Shown piece by piece: positions 16,584 to 24,076 of a stretch of 64,000 nt of DNA (within the stretch, counting starts at the first letter, position 1; every line of letters starts with the position of its first letter). Position numbers and translations under genes: made by a program. The notes below the pieces were generated by a model, which did no database searches, had not been told where the DNA came from, and saw nothing but the letters and a program-made list of their open reading frames with translations. This stretch comes from Proruminimicrobium sp964487915 (GTDB lineage: Bacteria > Elusimicrobiota > Endomicrobiia > Endomicrobiales > Endomicrobiaceae). Where the stretch lies: contig CAZASN010000004.1 of NCBI GenBank assembly GCA_964487915.1, positions 76,960 through 140,959 of the forward strand. Direction: 5' to 3'.

Positions 16584-16631
16584 AAAAACAATACAGGGAT
16601 ATCTTTTTCAAGATACCCCTGTTGTTTTTTT
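16584..16631. terminator. Bidirectional intrinsic terminator
   Basis: ACAGGG-TATCTT (16593-16605) pairs with AAGATA-CCCTGT (16610-16622), one mismatch, 4-nt loop. T-tracts lie on both sides in the respective directions (16624-16631 on plus; the A run at about 16583-16588 on minus). It ends the lipoprotein transcript. On the minus strand the loop is GAAA, and the inner stem repeats that in the ~280-nt RNA (14618-14635). Confidence 0.85.
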
Positions 16632-16645
16632 AGATAATTTGTTTA

Positions 16646-16840
16646 TTACTTTCCTGCTGCTGGTTGTGTTGCTTCAGGAGTTACCGCTGTTTCAGTTGAT
16701 GCCGCTACTTCAGGCGTTGTGTTTTCTGTTGTTGCTGCTGCTGAAACTTCTTCAGTAGCTACCGGAGCAGCTACTTCTTCCTGCTTACATCCCAATACGA
16801 ACAATGACAAACAAACAAATGCAAACAATGCTTTCTTCAC
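16646..16840 (-). CDS. Small Ala/Thr/Glu-rich lipoprotein (64 aa)
   Basis: GTG start with GGAG about 11 bases upstream. Short signal peptide with lipobox LFVLGC, so Cys18 should be lipidated. The remaining 46 residues are low-complexity Ala, Thr, Glu, Pro and Val, with no predicted fold; the product is probably a flexible lipid-anchored peptide at the outer membrane. Flanked downstream by two strong hairpins, implying an abundant monocistronic mRNA, as for Lpp-like small lipoproteins. Function unknown. Confidence 0.75.
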   Translation of the reverse strand: MKKALFAFVCLSLFVLGCKQEEVAAPVATEEVSAAATTENTTPEVAASTETAVTPEATQPAAGK

Positions 16841-16930
16841 TTTTTACTCATCTCCTTTTTTTAAAACATATTGTTATTTTTTTCTTTAAATTTTAACTTT
16901 TTTCAAAATTAAAATTTATTATTTAAAAAA

Positions 16931-19294
16931 TTAACTTCTGAGCGTAATCGCCAAATCTTTTTCAAATTTATCAATCAGGGCTTTAAAATCGGCGTTAACT
17001 TCGGCGTCATTAAGAGTTTTATTGTCATGTTTGTAATATAATCTTAACGAATAACTTATTTTGCCGCTGCCAAGTTTTTCATTTTCATAAACCGAAAATA
17101 AGTTGAAATCTTTTAATATTCCGCCTGCTTTCATAATTTGTTTTATAATCTTTTCAATTTTTTCAAACGGAACTTTTTTATCGCATACTATTGAAAGATC
17201 TCTTTTTACGGCCGGGAATTTTGAAATATGTTTATAAAAATTCAGTTTGGCCGGCGAATCAATATTTACGGCATCGGCATTAATTTCAGCATAAATAACT
17301 TCATTTGTAAAGTCTTCCGTTATGTCCGGTCTTAAAACGCCGAACTGTCCTACGACTTTGCCTCTGTACATAATTGAGGCTGTTTTGCCGGGATGATAGT
17401 ATTTTTCAGGCGATTTATTATTATCAACCGTAAATCCTTTTGGAAGTACCGCATTTATAACGCCCGAAGCGAAATTAAAGTCAAAAATTGTTTCTGTTTT
17501 TGTTCCTTCCCATTTCCACCAGTTTTGCCATACGCTGCCGTACATCAAAATGCCTAAGGCTTTGTGTTCGCCTGTTTCGTCAAATATTTTTCCTGTTTCA
17601 AAAAGTTTTAAATCCGTTGTTCCCTGTCCGGCGTTGAAATGCAAATTTTTCATAAGACCGGCAAGAAGAGACGGTCTTAAAACTTCATTTTCTTTTGAAA
17701 TCGGGTTTGCTATTTTATAAGAATGTTTCAGATACAATTTGTCCAGGTCTTTTATTTCGGCGAAACTGTAATTTACGGCTTCGCAAAACCCGAGTCCTAT
17801 AAGCGTATCGCTTATTGCGTTTATAAATTCGGCGGTATTTTTATCCTGCTGTTTATCTGCAAGCACAACTTTGTTTTCCGCAAGCAGGGGAATATTGTCA
17901 TATCCGTCAATTCTGGCTATTTCTTCTATAAGGTCAATTTCCTGTTTTATGTCGTTGCGCCATGAAGGTATTTCGGCTATTAAAACATTTTGTACTTTTG
18001 AACTTATTTCAATGCCTAAAAATCTTAAAATGTTGGCTATTTTCTTTTCGTCAACCGAATATCCGAGAATTTTTTTGACTCTTTCAACTCTTAACTGAAT
18101 AATAAGTTTTTCGTTGTCTTTTGAATTTACGTCTTCTCTCGTTTCAAGACGTCCGCCGGCAAGCTCCGTAATTAAATTTATCGCTCTCCACGACGCTTTT
18201 TCAGCGACTTTCCATGAAGTTCCTCTTTCAAATCTGTAAGAAGAATCGGTTGACAAATTTAAAGTTTTAGATGTTTTTCTTATATTGCCGGGTTCAAAAA
18301 CGGCGCTTTCTAAAAATATGTCTTTTGTGGAATCGCTTATAGCTGAAAAAGATCCGCCTATAACGCCTGCCACCGCCAATGCTTTTTCTTTATCCGCGAT
18401 AACAAGCATATTATCGGTTAATTCGTAAGTCTTATTGTCCAATGTTGAAATCTGTTCTTTATCAAAGGCTTTTCTTACGATTATTTTTTCGCCGCTTACT
18501 TTTGAACTGTCAAAAGCATGCATCGGATGTCCTAGTTCAAGCATAACGTAATTTGTTATGTCAACAATATTATTAATTGATTTGATTCCGCAGTTTTCAA
18601 GTCTGTCCTTCATCCATTTCGGAGCCGGAGCGATTTTAACGTCCTTTATATTGCATCCTATATATCTTAAACACAGTTCTTCAGCTTGAACGTCAACAAT
18701 ATTTTTTTCGGTAAACTTAGATTCTTTTACCGTAGGCAGATTTATCACTTTTTCCAATTTTGCGCTTATTTCTCTTGCTATGCCCCAATGGCTGAGACAG
18801 TCGCCGCGGTTTGAAGTTATTTCTATTTCCAAAATAGTGTCGGTATCCAGAACGTCTTCCAGTTTTTTCCCTAACGGAATATCCGGATTTAAAACCATTA
18901 TGCCTTCGGATGAATTTTTTAATCCGAGTTCCTGTTCGGAACAAATCATGCCTTCAGAAGATATGCCTCGTATTTTTGTCGGTTTTATTTCAAAATTTCC
19001 CGGTAAAACCGCTCCGATAAGAGCAAGGGGAACAATTTGTCCCGACTCAACGTTTGCGGCTCCGCAGACTATTTCGTAATCTTTTGCGCCGTCGTTAACG
19101 CGGCACAATGAAAGTTTGTCGGCGTTTGGATGCTTTTGTTTTTCCGTAACCTTTGCCGTTATAACGCCTGTCCACTTCATTCCGCCTGAAGCGATTGATG
19201 TTTCAACTCCCAAAAAAGTAAGAGTCGTCGCCAATTTTTCGGGCGACAAATCAAAATCTATAAGTTCTTTTAACCAATTATATGAAATCTTCAT
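16931..19294 (-). CDS. pheT: Phenylalanine-tRNA ligase beta subunit
   Basis: 787 residues, full length for bacterial PheT. With PheS it forms the (alpha-beta)2 enzyme charging tRNA-Phe. The N-terminus has the start MKISYNWLKELIDF, then a tRNA-binding EMAP-like domain (VITAKVTEKQKHPNADKLSLCRV), the B3/B4 editing domain (GHPMHAFD), the B5 domain and a C-terminal anticodon-binding ferredoxin-like fold (FPAVKRDLSIV). Last gene of the infC operon; a 39-bp gap separates it from pheS. Confidence 0.97.
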   Translation of the reverse strand: MKISYNWLKELIDFDLSPEKLATTLTFLGVETSIASGGMKWTGVITAKVTEKQKHPNADKLSLCRVNDGAKDYEIVCGAANVESGQIVPLALIGAVLPGNFEIKPTKIRGISSEGMICSEQELGLKNSSEGIMVLNPDIPLGKKLEDVLDTDTILEIEITSNRGDCLSHWGIAREISAKLEKVINLPTVKESKFTEKNIVDVQAEELCLRYIGCNIKDVKIAPAPKWMKDRLENCGIKSINNIVDITNYVMLELGHPMHAFDSSKVSGEKIIVRKAFDKEQISTLDNKTYELTDNMLVIADKEKALAVAGVIGGSFSAISDSTKDIFLESAVFEPGNIRKTSKTLNLSTDSSYRFERGTSWKVAEKASWRAINLITELAGGRLETREDVNSKDNEKLIIQLRVERVKKILGYSVDEKKIANILRFLGIEISSKVQNVLIAEIPSWRNDIKQEIDLIEEIARIDGYDNIPLLAENKVVLADKQQDKNTAEFINAISDTLIGLGFCEAVNYSFAEIKDLDKLYLKHSYKIANPISKENEVLRPSLLAGLMKNLHFNAGQGTTDLKLFETGKIFDETGEHKALGILMYGSVWQNWWKWEGTKTETIFDFNFASGVINAVLPKGFTVDNNKSPEKYYHPGKTASIMYRGKVVGQFGVLRPDITEDFTNEVIYAEINADAVNIDSPAKLNFYKHISKFPAVKRDLSIVCDKKVPFEKIEKIIKQIMKAGGILKDFNLFSVYENEKLGSGKISYSLRLYYKHDNKTLNDAEVNADFKALIDKFEKDLAITLRS

Positions 19295-19333
19295 TTTATT
19301 AAAATCCTTTTCATTTCCGTTCTTATGCCGTTT

Positions 19334-20353
19334 TTAAAACTGTTTCAAAACCCTGACGTCATTTTCAAAGAGAACTCTCATGTCGTCAATCCCGTTTTTA
19401 AACATGGCAAACCGTTCAACTCCCATTCCGAAAGCGTATCCCGTATATTTTTCGCTGTCATAATTGACCGATTTAAAAACGTTCGGGTGCACCATTCCGC
19501 ATCCGAGAACTTCAAGCCATCCGCTTTGTTTGCATACTCTGCATCCTTTTCCGCCGCAGATAACGCATTTTATGTCTACTTCGGCCGACGGCTCCGTAAA
19601 CTGGAAATGAGAAGGTCTGAATCTCAGATCAATTTCCTGTCCGAATAATCTGTGTATAAATAACGAAAGAGTTCCTTTAAGTTCCGCAAACGTTATATTT
19701 TCTCCGACTACCAAGCCTTCAATCTGATGAAACGTCGCCGAATGAGTCGCGTCGGTCGCTTCGTTTCTGTAAACTCTCCCGGGCACTACTACTCTTATAG
19801 GAGGTTTAGTCTGTTCCATAATATGTATCTGGGCCGGCGAAGTATGAGTTCTCAAAAGATTTTGAGAACCTTCAAGATAAAACGTGTCCTGAGTGTCTCT
19901 TGCAGGATGATCTTTCGGTATATTTAAAGCCTCAAAATTGTACCAGTCTGTTTCAATCTCTTTTCCTTCGGCCACGTCAAAACCCAGAGAAACAAAAATA
20001 TCCGTCATTTCCCGTATGGTTTTTGTTATTATATGCCTGTGTCCTTTTGAAAAAGGAAAAGCGAAAGCCGGCGAAATGTCAATCTTTTCGTTTTTCATTT
20101 TCTCTTCCAAAAGCAGGGTTGTTATTTCCTTTTTTTTGCATTCAACCGCTTCGTTTAATTTTGTTTTAGCGGTATTTATTTCGGCTCCGAACTGTTTTTT
20201 TTCTTCTATTGAAAGTTCGGAAAGGTTTTTAAGCATTTCGGTAATCTTACCTTTCTTGCCGAGATATTCAATTCTTATTGTTTCTATATCGTTGAGCCCC
20301 GCGTTTTGAAGTTTTGACAGAGCTTCGTTTAAAATAGGTTCAATCTTGCTCAT
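19334..20353 (-). CDS. pheS: Phenylalanine-tRNA ligase alpha subunit
   Basis: 339 residues, typical. Class II motifs are visible: motif 1 region with HPARDTQDTFYL, motif 2 (VVVPGRVYRNEATDATHSATFHQIEGL) and motif 3 (GYAFGMGVERFAMF). An N-terminal coiled coil (first ~85 residues) binds tRNA. Catalytic alpha subunit of PheRS in the cytosol. Start overlaps the end of the TPR gene by 14 bp, so translation is coupled. Confidence 0.97.
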   Translation of the reverse strand: MSKIEPILNEALSKLQNAGLNDIETIRIEYLGKKGKITEMLKNLSELSIEEKKQFGAEINTAKTKLNEAVECKKKEITTLLLEEKMKNEKIDISPAFAFPFSKGHRHIITKTIREMTDIFVSLGFDVAEGKEIETDWYNFEALNIPKDHPARDTQDTFYLEGSQNLLRTHTSPAQIHIMEQTKPPIRVVVPGRVYRNEATDATHSATFHQIEGLVVGENITFAELKGTLSLFIHRLFGQEIDLRFRPSHFQFTEPSAEVDIKCVICGGKGCRVCKQSGWLEVLGCGMVHPNVFKSVNYDSEKYTGYAFGMGVERFAMFKNGIDDMRVLFENDVRVLKQF

Positions 20354-20639
20354 CGTCTTTAATTCCTATAAGTTTATTTAAATGTTCTTTCGCCACTTTG
20401 TTGTTTTTATCAAGAAGAAGCGTTTTTTCGTACATTTTTTTTGCTTCTTCGGGCTGTTTTTTATTTTCGTATATCAAACCCAAACTGCAATAAGCCTCTA
20501 TGTTGGCCGGATTAAGTTTTAAAACTTTTTTAAATTCCTCGGCGGCTTCGTCAAACTTGCTGTTTAAAAAATAAAATGTCGCGGTTTCCTGCACAAGTTC
20601 TTCCTGGGTTTTTTTATTTTTTTCTTTAATGTTCATCAT
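20340..20639 (-). CDS. Small TPR-repeat protein (99 aa)
   Basis: Two TPR units are visible from about residue 22: ATFYFLNSKFDEAAEEFKKVLKLNPANIEAYCSLG, then IYENKKQPEEAKKMYEKTLLLD. No signal peptide, so cytosolic. Probably a protein-interaction adaptor; the partner is unknown. It sits between the K+ regulator gene and pheS and overlaps pheS, so it is expressed with the translation genes. Confidence 0.75.
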   Translation of the reverse strand: MMNIKEKNKKTQEELVQETATFYFLNSKFDEAAEEFKKVLKLNPANIEAYCSLGLIYENKKQPEEAKKMYEKTLLLDKNNKVAKEHLNKLIGIKDDEQD

Positions 20640-20654
20640 ATAATTTCTTAACCT

Positions 20655-21350
20655 TTAATTATTATCCTTAAATTTTTCAATATCATTCTGTTTCCCTACA
20701 ACTACTAAAATATCATGTTCTAAAATATCGTCTTCCGGTCCGGGTGCGACATTAACATCTTCAACTATATCCGTCTTTCCTTCATCGTTTATAAAAGGAG
20801 TCTGTCTTTTTATCGCTATTACGTTTAATCCGTGTTTGTTTCTTATTCCGGATTCTTTTATTGTTTTCCCGCAAAAATCTTTAGGAGCCAGTATTTCAAC
20901 AAGATTGTAATCTTTTGAAAATTCAATCTGTTCCAAAATATTCGGAGACACCATGCTGTCGGCAAGTTTTTCCGCCATTTCAAGTTCAGGATATACTACT
21001 TTATCGGCTCCGATTTTTGCCGCTATTTTTGAATGCCACTGGCTTACGCATTTTACGACTACGTTTCTTACTCCGAAATCTTTAACTATAAGCGTCGCGA
21101 GAATGCTTGTTTCAATATCTTCGCCTATTGAAATAACCACGGTATCGCAGTCTTTGATGCCTGCGTTTTCAAGCGATTTTTCATCCGTGGCGTCGGCAAC
21201 GATCGCCTGCGTTACGGAATCGCTTATTTTATTGACTATTGTTTCATCAATATCTATCGCCAAAACCTGAGCATTTTTTTTAAACAGTTCTTTGGCAATG
21301 CTTGATCCGAAAGTTCCAAGACCGATTACTCCGAATTGTTTTTTTGCCAT
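20655..21350 (-). CDS. ktrA: K+ channel regulatory subunit, KtrA/TrkA type
   Basis: 231 residues, one RCK unit, which fits KtrA rather than the double-length TrkA. N-terminal NAD/ATP-binding Rossmann fold (FGVIGLGTFGSSIAKEL), then a TrkA_C regulatory lobe (EILAPKDFCGKTIKE). Forms the cytosolic gating ring on the membrane subunit encoded just upstream (11-bp gap). Confidence 0.9.
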   Translation of the reverse strand: MAKKQFGVIGLGTFGSSIAKELFKKNAQVLAIDIDETIVNKISDSVTQAIVADATDEKSLENAGIKDCDTVVISIGEDIETSILATLIVKDFGVRNVVVKCVSQWHSKIAAKIGADKVVYPELEMAEKLADSMVSPNILEQIEFSKDYNLVEILAPKDFCGKTIKESGIRNKHGLNVIAIKRQTPFINDEGKTDIVEDVNVAPGPEDDILEHDILVVVGKQNDIEKFKDNN

Positions 21351-21361
21351 AGATTCTCCTT

Positions 21362-22681
21362 TTAGGCTATAAGCACTTTTGCGTCAGGATATTTTATGTT
21401 ACCCTGCACGGATTTGCTGTTCATTAAATATATAAGAACGGTTACCGTGCCGACTCTCCCTATAAACATTGACAATATCAGCACTATTCTTCCTATATCT
21501 GATACTGACGACGTGATTCCGAGCGAAAGACCAACAGTGCAGCATGCGGATACCGATTCAAATATGACTTTAAGAGGCTCAAGATTTCTTTCAGTCCAAA
21601 GCAACGCCGTAATAGACGCCAAAACAAAAACAGCCATCAATATAAATACAGCCAAAGATTTTTTGATTAAATCAATATCAATGTTTCTTCCGGCAAAAGG
21701 GTATGAAGAGTTGCCTTTTAAAAGGCTTCTTACAAATACAAAGATCAAAGGAAGCGTTGTTATCTTAACGCCTCCGGCCGTACTTCCGGGGCCTGCGCCT
21801 ATAAACATAAGTATAATTAGAACAAAGGCTCCGAAATTTGTTATTAATCCGGTAGGGATTGAGTTAAATCCCGCGGTTCTGGCGCTTACTATTTGAAAAA
21901 AAGCATTATTTGTCATGTAAAACCATGAATTATCGTTTAGAGACAATGCTATAAATTCGCTTAAAAAGAAAGAACAAAAACCTAAAACTATAAGCCCGGC
22001 CGTCATCCACAGAACAACTTTTGAATGAAACGTCAGTCTTATATTTTTCCCTCTGAATTTGTCAATCAAGTCAACAAGCACAAAAAAACCGAGTCCGCCT
22101 AAAATAATAAGCGCGGCAATCGTATATAACAACGGCGCATTTTGCGAAAAGCCTTCAAGACTTGTTGAAAATACGCTGAATCCGGCGTTACAGAATGCCG
22201 AAATGGAATGGAATAACGCATAATATGCGGATTGCCCGAGAGGATAAGTTTTTAAAAAAATAAATGTTAAAACAACCGCTCCGGCTAATTCTATTCCGAG
22301 TGAAATCAGTATTATTTTTGTTAACAGTTTAAATAATTCATTAAAAGAGCTTATATCAAAAAGTTCCTGCATTATTTTTCTGTCTTTTAAAGCTATTTTA
22401 CCGAGTAAAATACCTATACCCGTTGAAACTAACATGTATCCGAGACCGCCTATCTGTATAAGGAACAATATAACCCATTGACCGAAAGTCGTATAGTAAG
22501 TTCCTATGTCTACAACGGATAAACCCGTCACGCATACCGCCGAAGTGGCGGTAAAAAGACAGGTTAATGCCGAAAAAACGGCTTCGCTTTGTCTTGAAAA
22601 AGGCAGACATAACAACAGCGTTCCAATTAATATGACTGCCGTGAAAAATAATATTATCGCCCTTACAGGTGACGAATTCAT
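21362..22681 (-). CDS. ktrB: K+ uptake membrane subunit, KtrB/TrkH type
   Basis: 439 residues with about ten hydrophobic segments. The four pore-loop repeats each retain a selectivity-filter glycine: TSAVCVTGLS, SAFCNAGFSVF, SARTAGFNSIPTG and SACCTVGLSLG. Also GAGPGSTAGGVKI in the third repeat, typical of TrkH/KtrB. Translocates K+ (with Na+ in some homologues), gated by the adjacent KtrA. Its start lies only 7 bp after rplT. Confidence 0.92.
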   Translation of the reverse strand: MNSSPVRAIILFFTAVILIGTLLLCLPFSRQSEAVFSALTCLFTATSAVCVTGLSVVDIGTYYTTFGQWVILFLIQIGGLGYMLVSTGIGILLGKIALKDRKIMQELFDISSFNELFKLLTKIILISLGIELAGAVVLTFIFLKTYPLGQSAYYALFHSISAFCNAGFSVFSTSLEGFSQNAPLLYTIAALIILGGLGFFVLVDLIDKFRGKNIRLTFHSKVVLWMTAGLIVLGFCSFFLSEFIALSLNDNSWFYMTNNAFFQIVSARTAGFNSIPTGLITNFGAFVLIILMFIGAGPGSTAGGVKITTLPLIFVFVRSLLKGNSSYPFAGRNIDIDLIKKSLAVFILMAVFVLASITALLWTERNLEPLKVIFESVSACCTVGLSLGITSSVSDIGRIVLILSMFIGRVGTVTVLIYLMNSKSVQGNIKYPDAKVLIA

Positions 22682-22688
22682 TTTTTAA

Positions 22689-23036
22689 TTAAGAAGCTTT
22701 TGCAATATCAACAAGCTGTTTAAACGTGGCGTTATCATTTATAGCTATTTCCGCAAGCATTTTTCTGTCAATTATAACATTAGCTTTTTTTAATCCGGAA
22801 ATAAACCTGTTGTATGACATTCCTTCTTCTCTTACGGCGGCATTAAGCCTTACAATCCACATGCTTCTGAAAGTTCCTTTGCGGTCCTTTCTGTCATTAT
22901 ATGCATAAACAAGAGACTTTTCAACCTGCTGAATAACCATTCTCCAACGGTTTTTCTTTGTCGCATAATAACCTTTTGCAAGTCTAAAAGTTTTTTTCTT
23001 TCTTTGTCTTGTATAAACAACGCTTTTTGCTCTCAT
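22689..23036 (-). CDS. rplT: 50S ribosomal protein L20
   Basis: 115 residues, usual length. Basic N-terminus with KGYYATKKNRWRMV and the globular C-terminal half (RSMWIVRLNAAVREEGMSYNRFI). Binds 23S rRNA early in 50S assembly; in some bacteria it represses its own operon by binding the leader RNA, which is relevant to the leader described for infC. Confidence 0.97.
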   Translation of the reverse strand: MRAKSVVYTRQRKKKTFRLAKGYYATKKNRWRMVIQQVEKSLVYAYNDRKDRKGTFRSMWIVRLNAAVREEGMSYNRFISGLKKANVIIDRKMLAEIAINDNATFKQLVDIAKAS

Positions 23037-23078
23037 TTTATATCTCTCCTTTGAGTTTGCTCTAATTAAAAATTTTTA

Positions 23079-23279
23079 TTAAACGGAATAAGGCATGAAT
23101 TTCTTCATTCTGTTCATATCCGTATCATTTACTATATCTGATTTTCTGAGCGCTCTTCCTTTTTTTGACTTCATTCCGGTCAATAAATGTCTCTGGCCGG
23201 GTTTTTTATACTTTATTTTACCTGTGCCGGTAACCTTAAACCTTTTTTTTGCGCCGCTGTGGGTTTTCATTTTAGGCAT
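23079..23279 (-). CDS. rpmI: 50S ribosomal protein L35
   Basis: 66 residues. The family block MPKMKTHSGAKKRFKVTGTG is complete, followed by GQRHLLTGMKSKKGRALRK. Start overlaps the infC stop by 8 bp, so it is translated by coupling to infC. Confidence 0.97.
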   Translation of the reverse strand: MPKMKTHSGAKKRFKVTGTGKIKYKKPGQRHLLTGMKSKKGRALRKSDIVNDTDMNRMKKFMPYSV

Positions 23280-23829
23280 TTTTTATCTCCTCTGTGGTAT
23301 TTTTATTTTTTGATTCTTTTTTTCTCGGATTTAAAGTAAGAAAAGATCTTGTTCCCATTGAAGAAATCCTTCCTTCCGCGCCTGCGATGTCTGCAACCTG
23401 TTCTTTTACTTTCTCTAAAATTGCAAATCCTAAATCTTTATGCTGCATTTCTCTTCCGGAAAACATAACCGTCAGCTGTACGTTGTCCCCGTCCGTTAAG
23501 AATTCTCTGATTCTTTTAATTTTTACGTCCAAATCGTGTTCGGCTATTCTTGTTCTTAAACGAACTTCTTTTAATTGTATGGTTTTTTGTTTTTTCCTGG
23601 ATTCCTTTTCTTTTTTTGCAATCTCATAACGGAACTTTGAAAATTCGGTTATTTTGCATACCGGAGGTTTGGCCATCGGTGAAATTTCAATCAAATCTTT
23701 TCCCGCAGCCTGCGCCCGCGACAATGCTTCTGCTATAGGCACAATTCCCGCCGCGACTCCGTTTTCGTCAATCAGCCTTACTTCAGGAACTCTTATGTAC
23801 TGGTTAGTACGATATCTCTTCGTATCTAT
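23272..23829 (-). CDS. infC: Translation initiation factor IF-3, starting at a rare ATA codon
   Basis: The conserved IF-3 N-terminus (RYRTNQYIRVPEVRLIDENG) lies upstream of the first ordinary start codon in the frame (GTG at 23742). The only sensible start is ATA at 23829-23827, five bases after AGGGAGG. The result is a complete 185-residue IF-3 with N domain, Lys-rich linker (KKEKESRKKQKTIQLKEVR) and C domain (RIREFLTDGDNVQLTVMF). IF-3 discriminates against non-AUG start codons; AUU/AUC/AUA starts on infC mediate autoregulation in other bacteria, so the same is inferred here. The tail is a short Lys/Glu/Asn-rich extension. First gene of the L35-L20-PheST operon. Confidence 0.93.
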   Translation of the reverse strand: MDTKRYRTNQYIRVPEVRLIDENGVAAGIVPIAEALSRAQAAGKDLIEISPMAKPPVCKITEFSKFRYEIAKKEKESRKKQKTIQLKEVRLRTRIAEHDLDVKIKRIREFLTDGDNVQLTVMFSGREMQHKDLGFAILEKVKEQVADIAGAEGRISSMGTRSFLTLNPRKKESKNKNTTEEIKNA

Positions 23830-23834
23830 GACGT

Positions 23835-23841
23835 CCTCCCT
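23835..23841 (-). promoter_or_regulatory. Strong Shine-Dalgarno that fixes the infC ATA start
   Basis: AGGGAGG on the minus strand, 5 nt (ACGTC) before ATA. It is stronger than most sites in the window, as expected when the start codon is weak. The pal gene has a similar AGGGAGG. Confidence 0.85.
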
Positions 23842-23858
23842 GTAGTTTTATCTACACA

Positions 23859-23963
23859 AAAATAAAAAATAGAACGGATAAAAACCCGTCCCATACGATA
23901 TAACAAACGCTATACAATATATATTTAACCTTTTTCCCAGAGGGTGAAGGTGAGCCGGGACGG
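23859..23963 (-). promoter_or_regulatory. infC leader: candidate terminator/antiterminator switch (L20-leader-like)
   Basis: On the minus strand GGACGG (23891-23886 region) can pair with CCGTTC (23877-23872), one G-U, followed by a T-rich tract (about 23870-23858): a terminator about 30 nt before the infC ribosome-binding site. The same GGGACGG (23892-23886) is a perfect 7-bp complement of CCGTCCC (23963-23957) at the 5' end of the leader, which would prevent the terminator. Mutually exclusive pairings of this kind control infC-rpmI-rplT in Bacillus through L20. That L20 is the effector here is inference. Confidence 0.6.
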
Positions 23964-23988
23964 CTGCTTTAATATCCAACTTTGCAGT

Positions 23989-24017
23989 ATTCTATATAAA
24001 ATATATCAAATTGTCAA
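23989..24017 (-). promoter_or_regulatory. Promoter of the infC operon
   Basis: Minus strand TTGACA (24017-24012), 17-bp spacer, TAGAAT (23994-23989). Predicted +1 near 23982, giving a leader of about 150 nt. Its -35 box occupies the same bases as the -35 box of the divergent LPS promoter. Confidence 0.85.
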
Positions 24018-24039
24018 TATTTGTTATATTTGATAAAAT
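24011..24039 (+). promoter_or_regulatory. Promoter of the LPS-core operon
   Basis: TTGTCA (24011-24016), 17-bp spacer, TAAAAT (24034-24039) preceded by TGA (extended -10). Predicted +1 near 24046. Because the TTG at 24011 is part of the -35 box, it cannot be the start of the downstream gene. Confidence 0.8.
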
Positions 24040-24076
24040 ACAAAACGGCATTTACTTTAATTTATCGGAAAAAAAT

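Noticed and set aside
24011..24076. TTG start extending the first heptosyltransferase-type gene
   Set aside because: The TTG is the -35 box of a 17-bp-spaced promoter; +1 lies downstream of it, and the conserved N-terminus starts at 24077.
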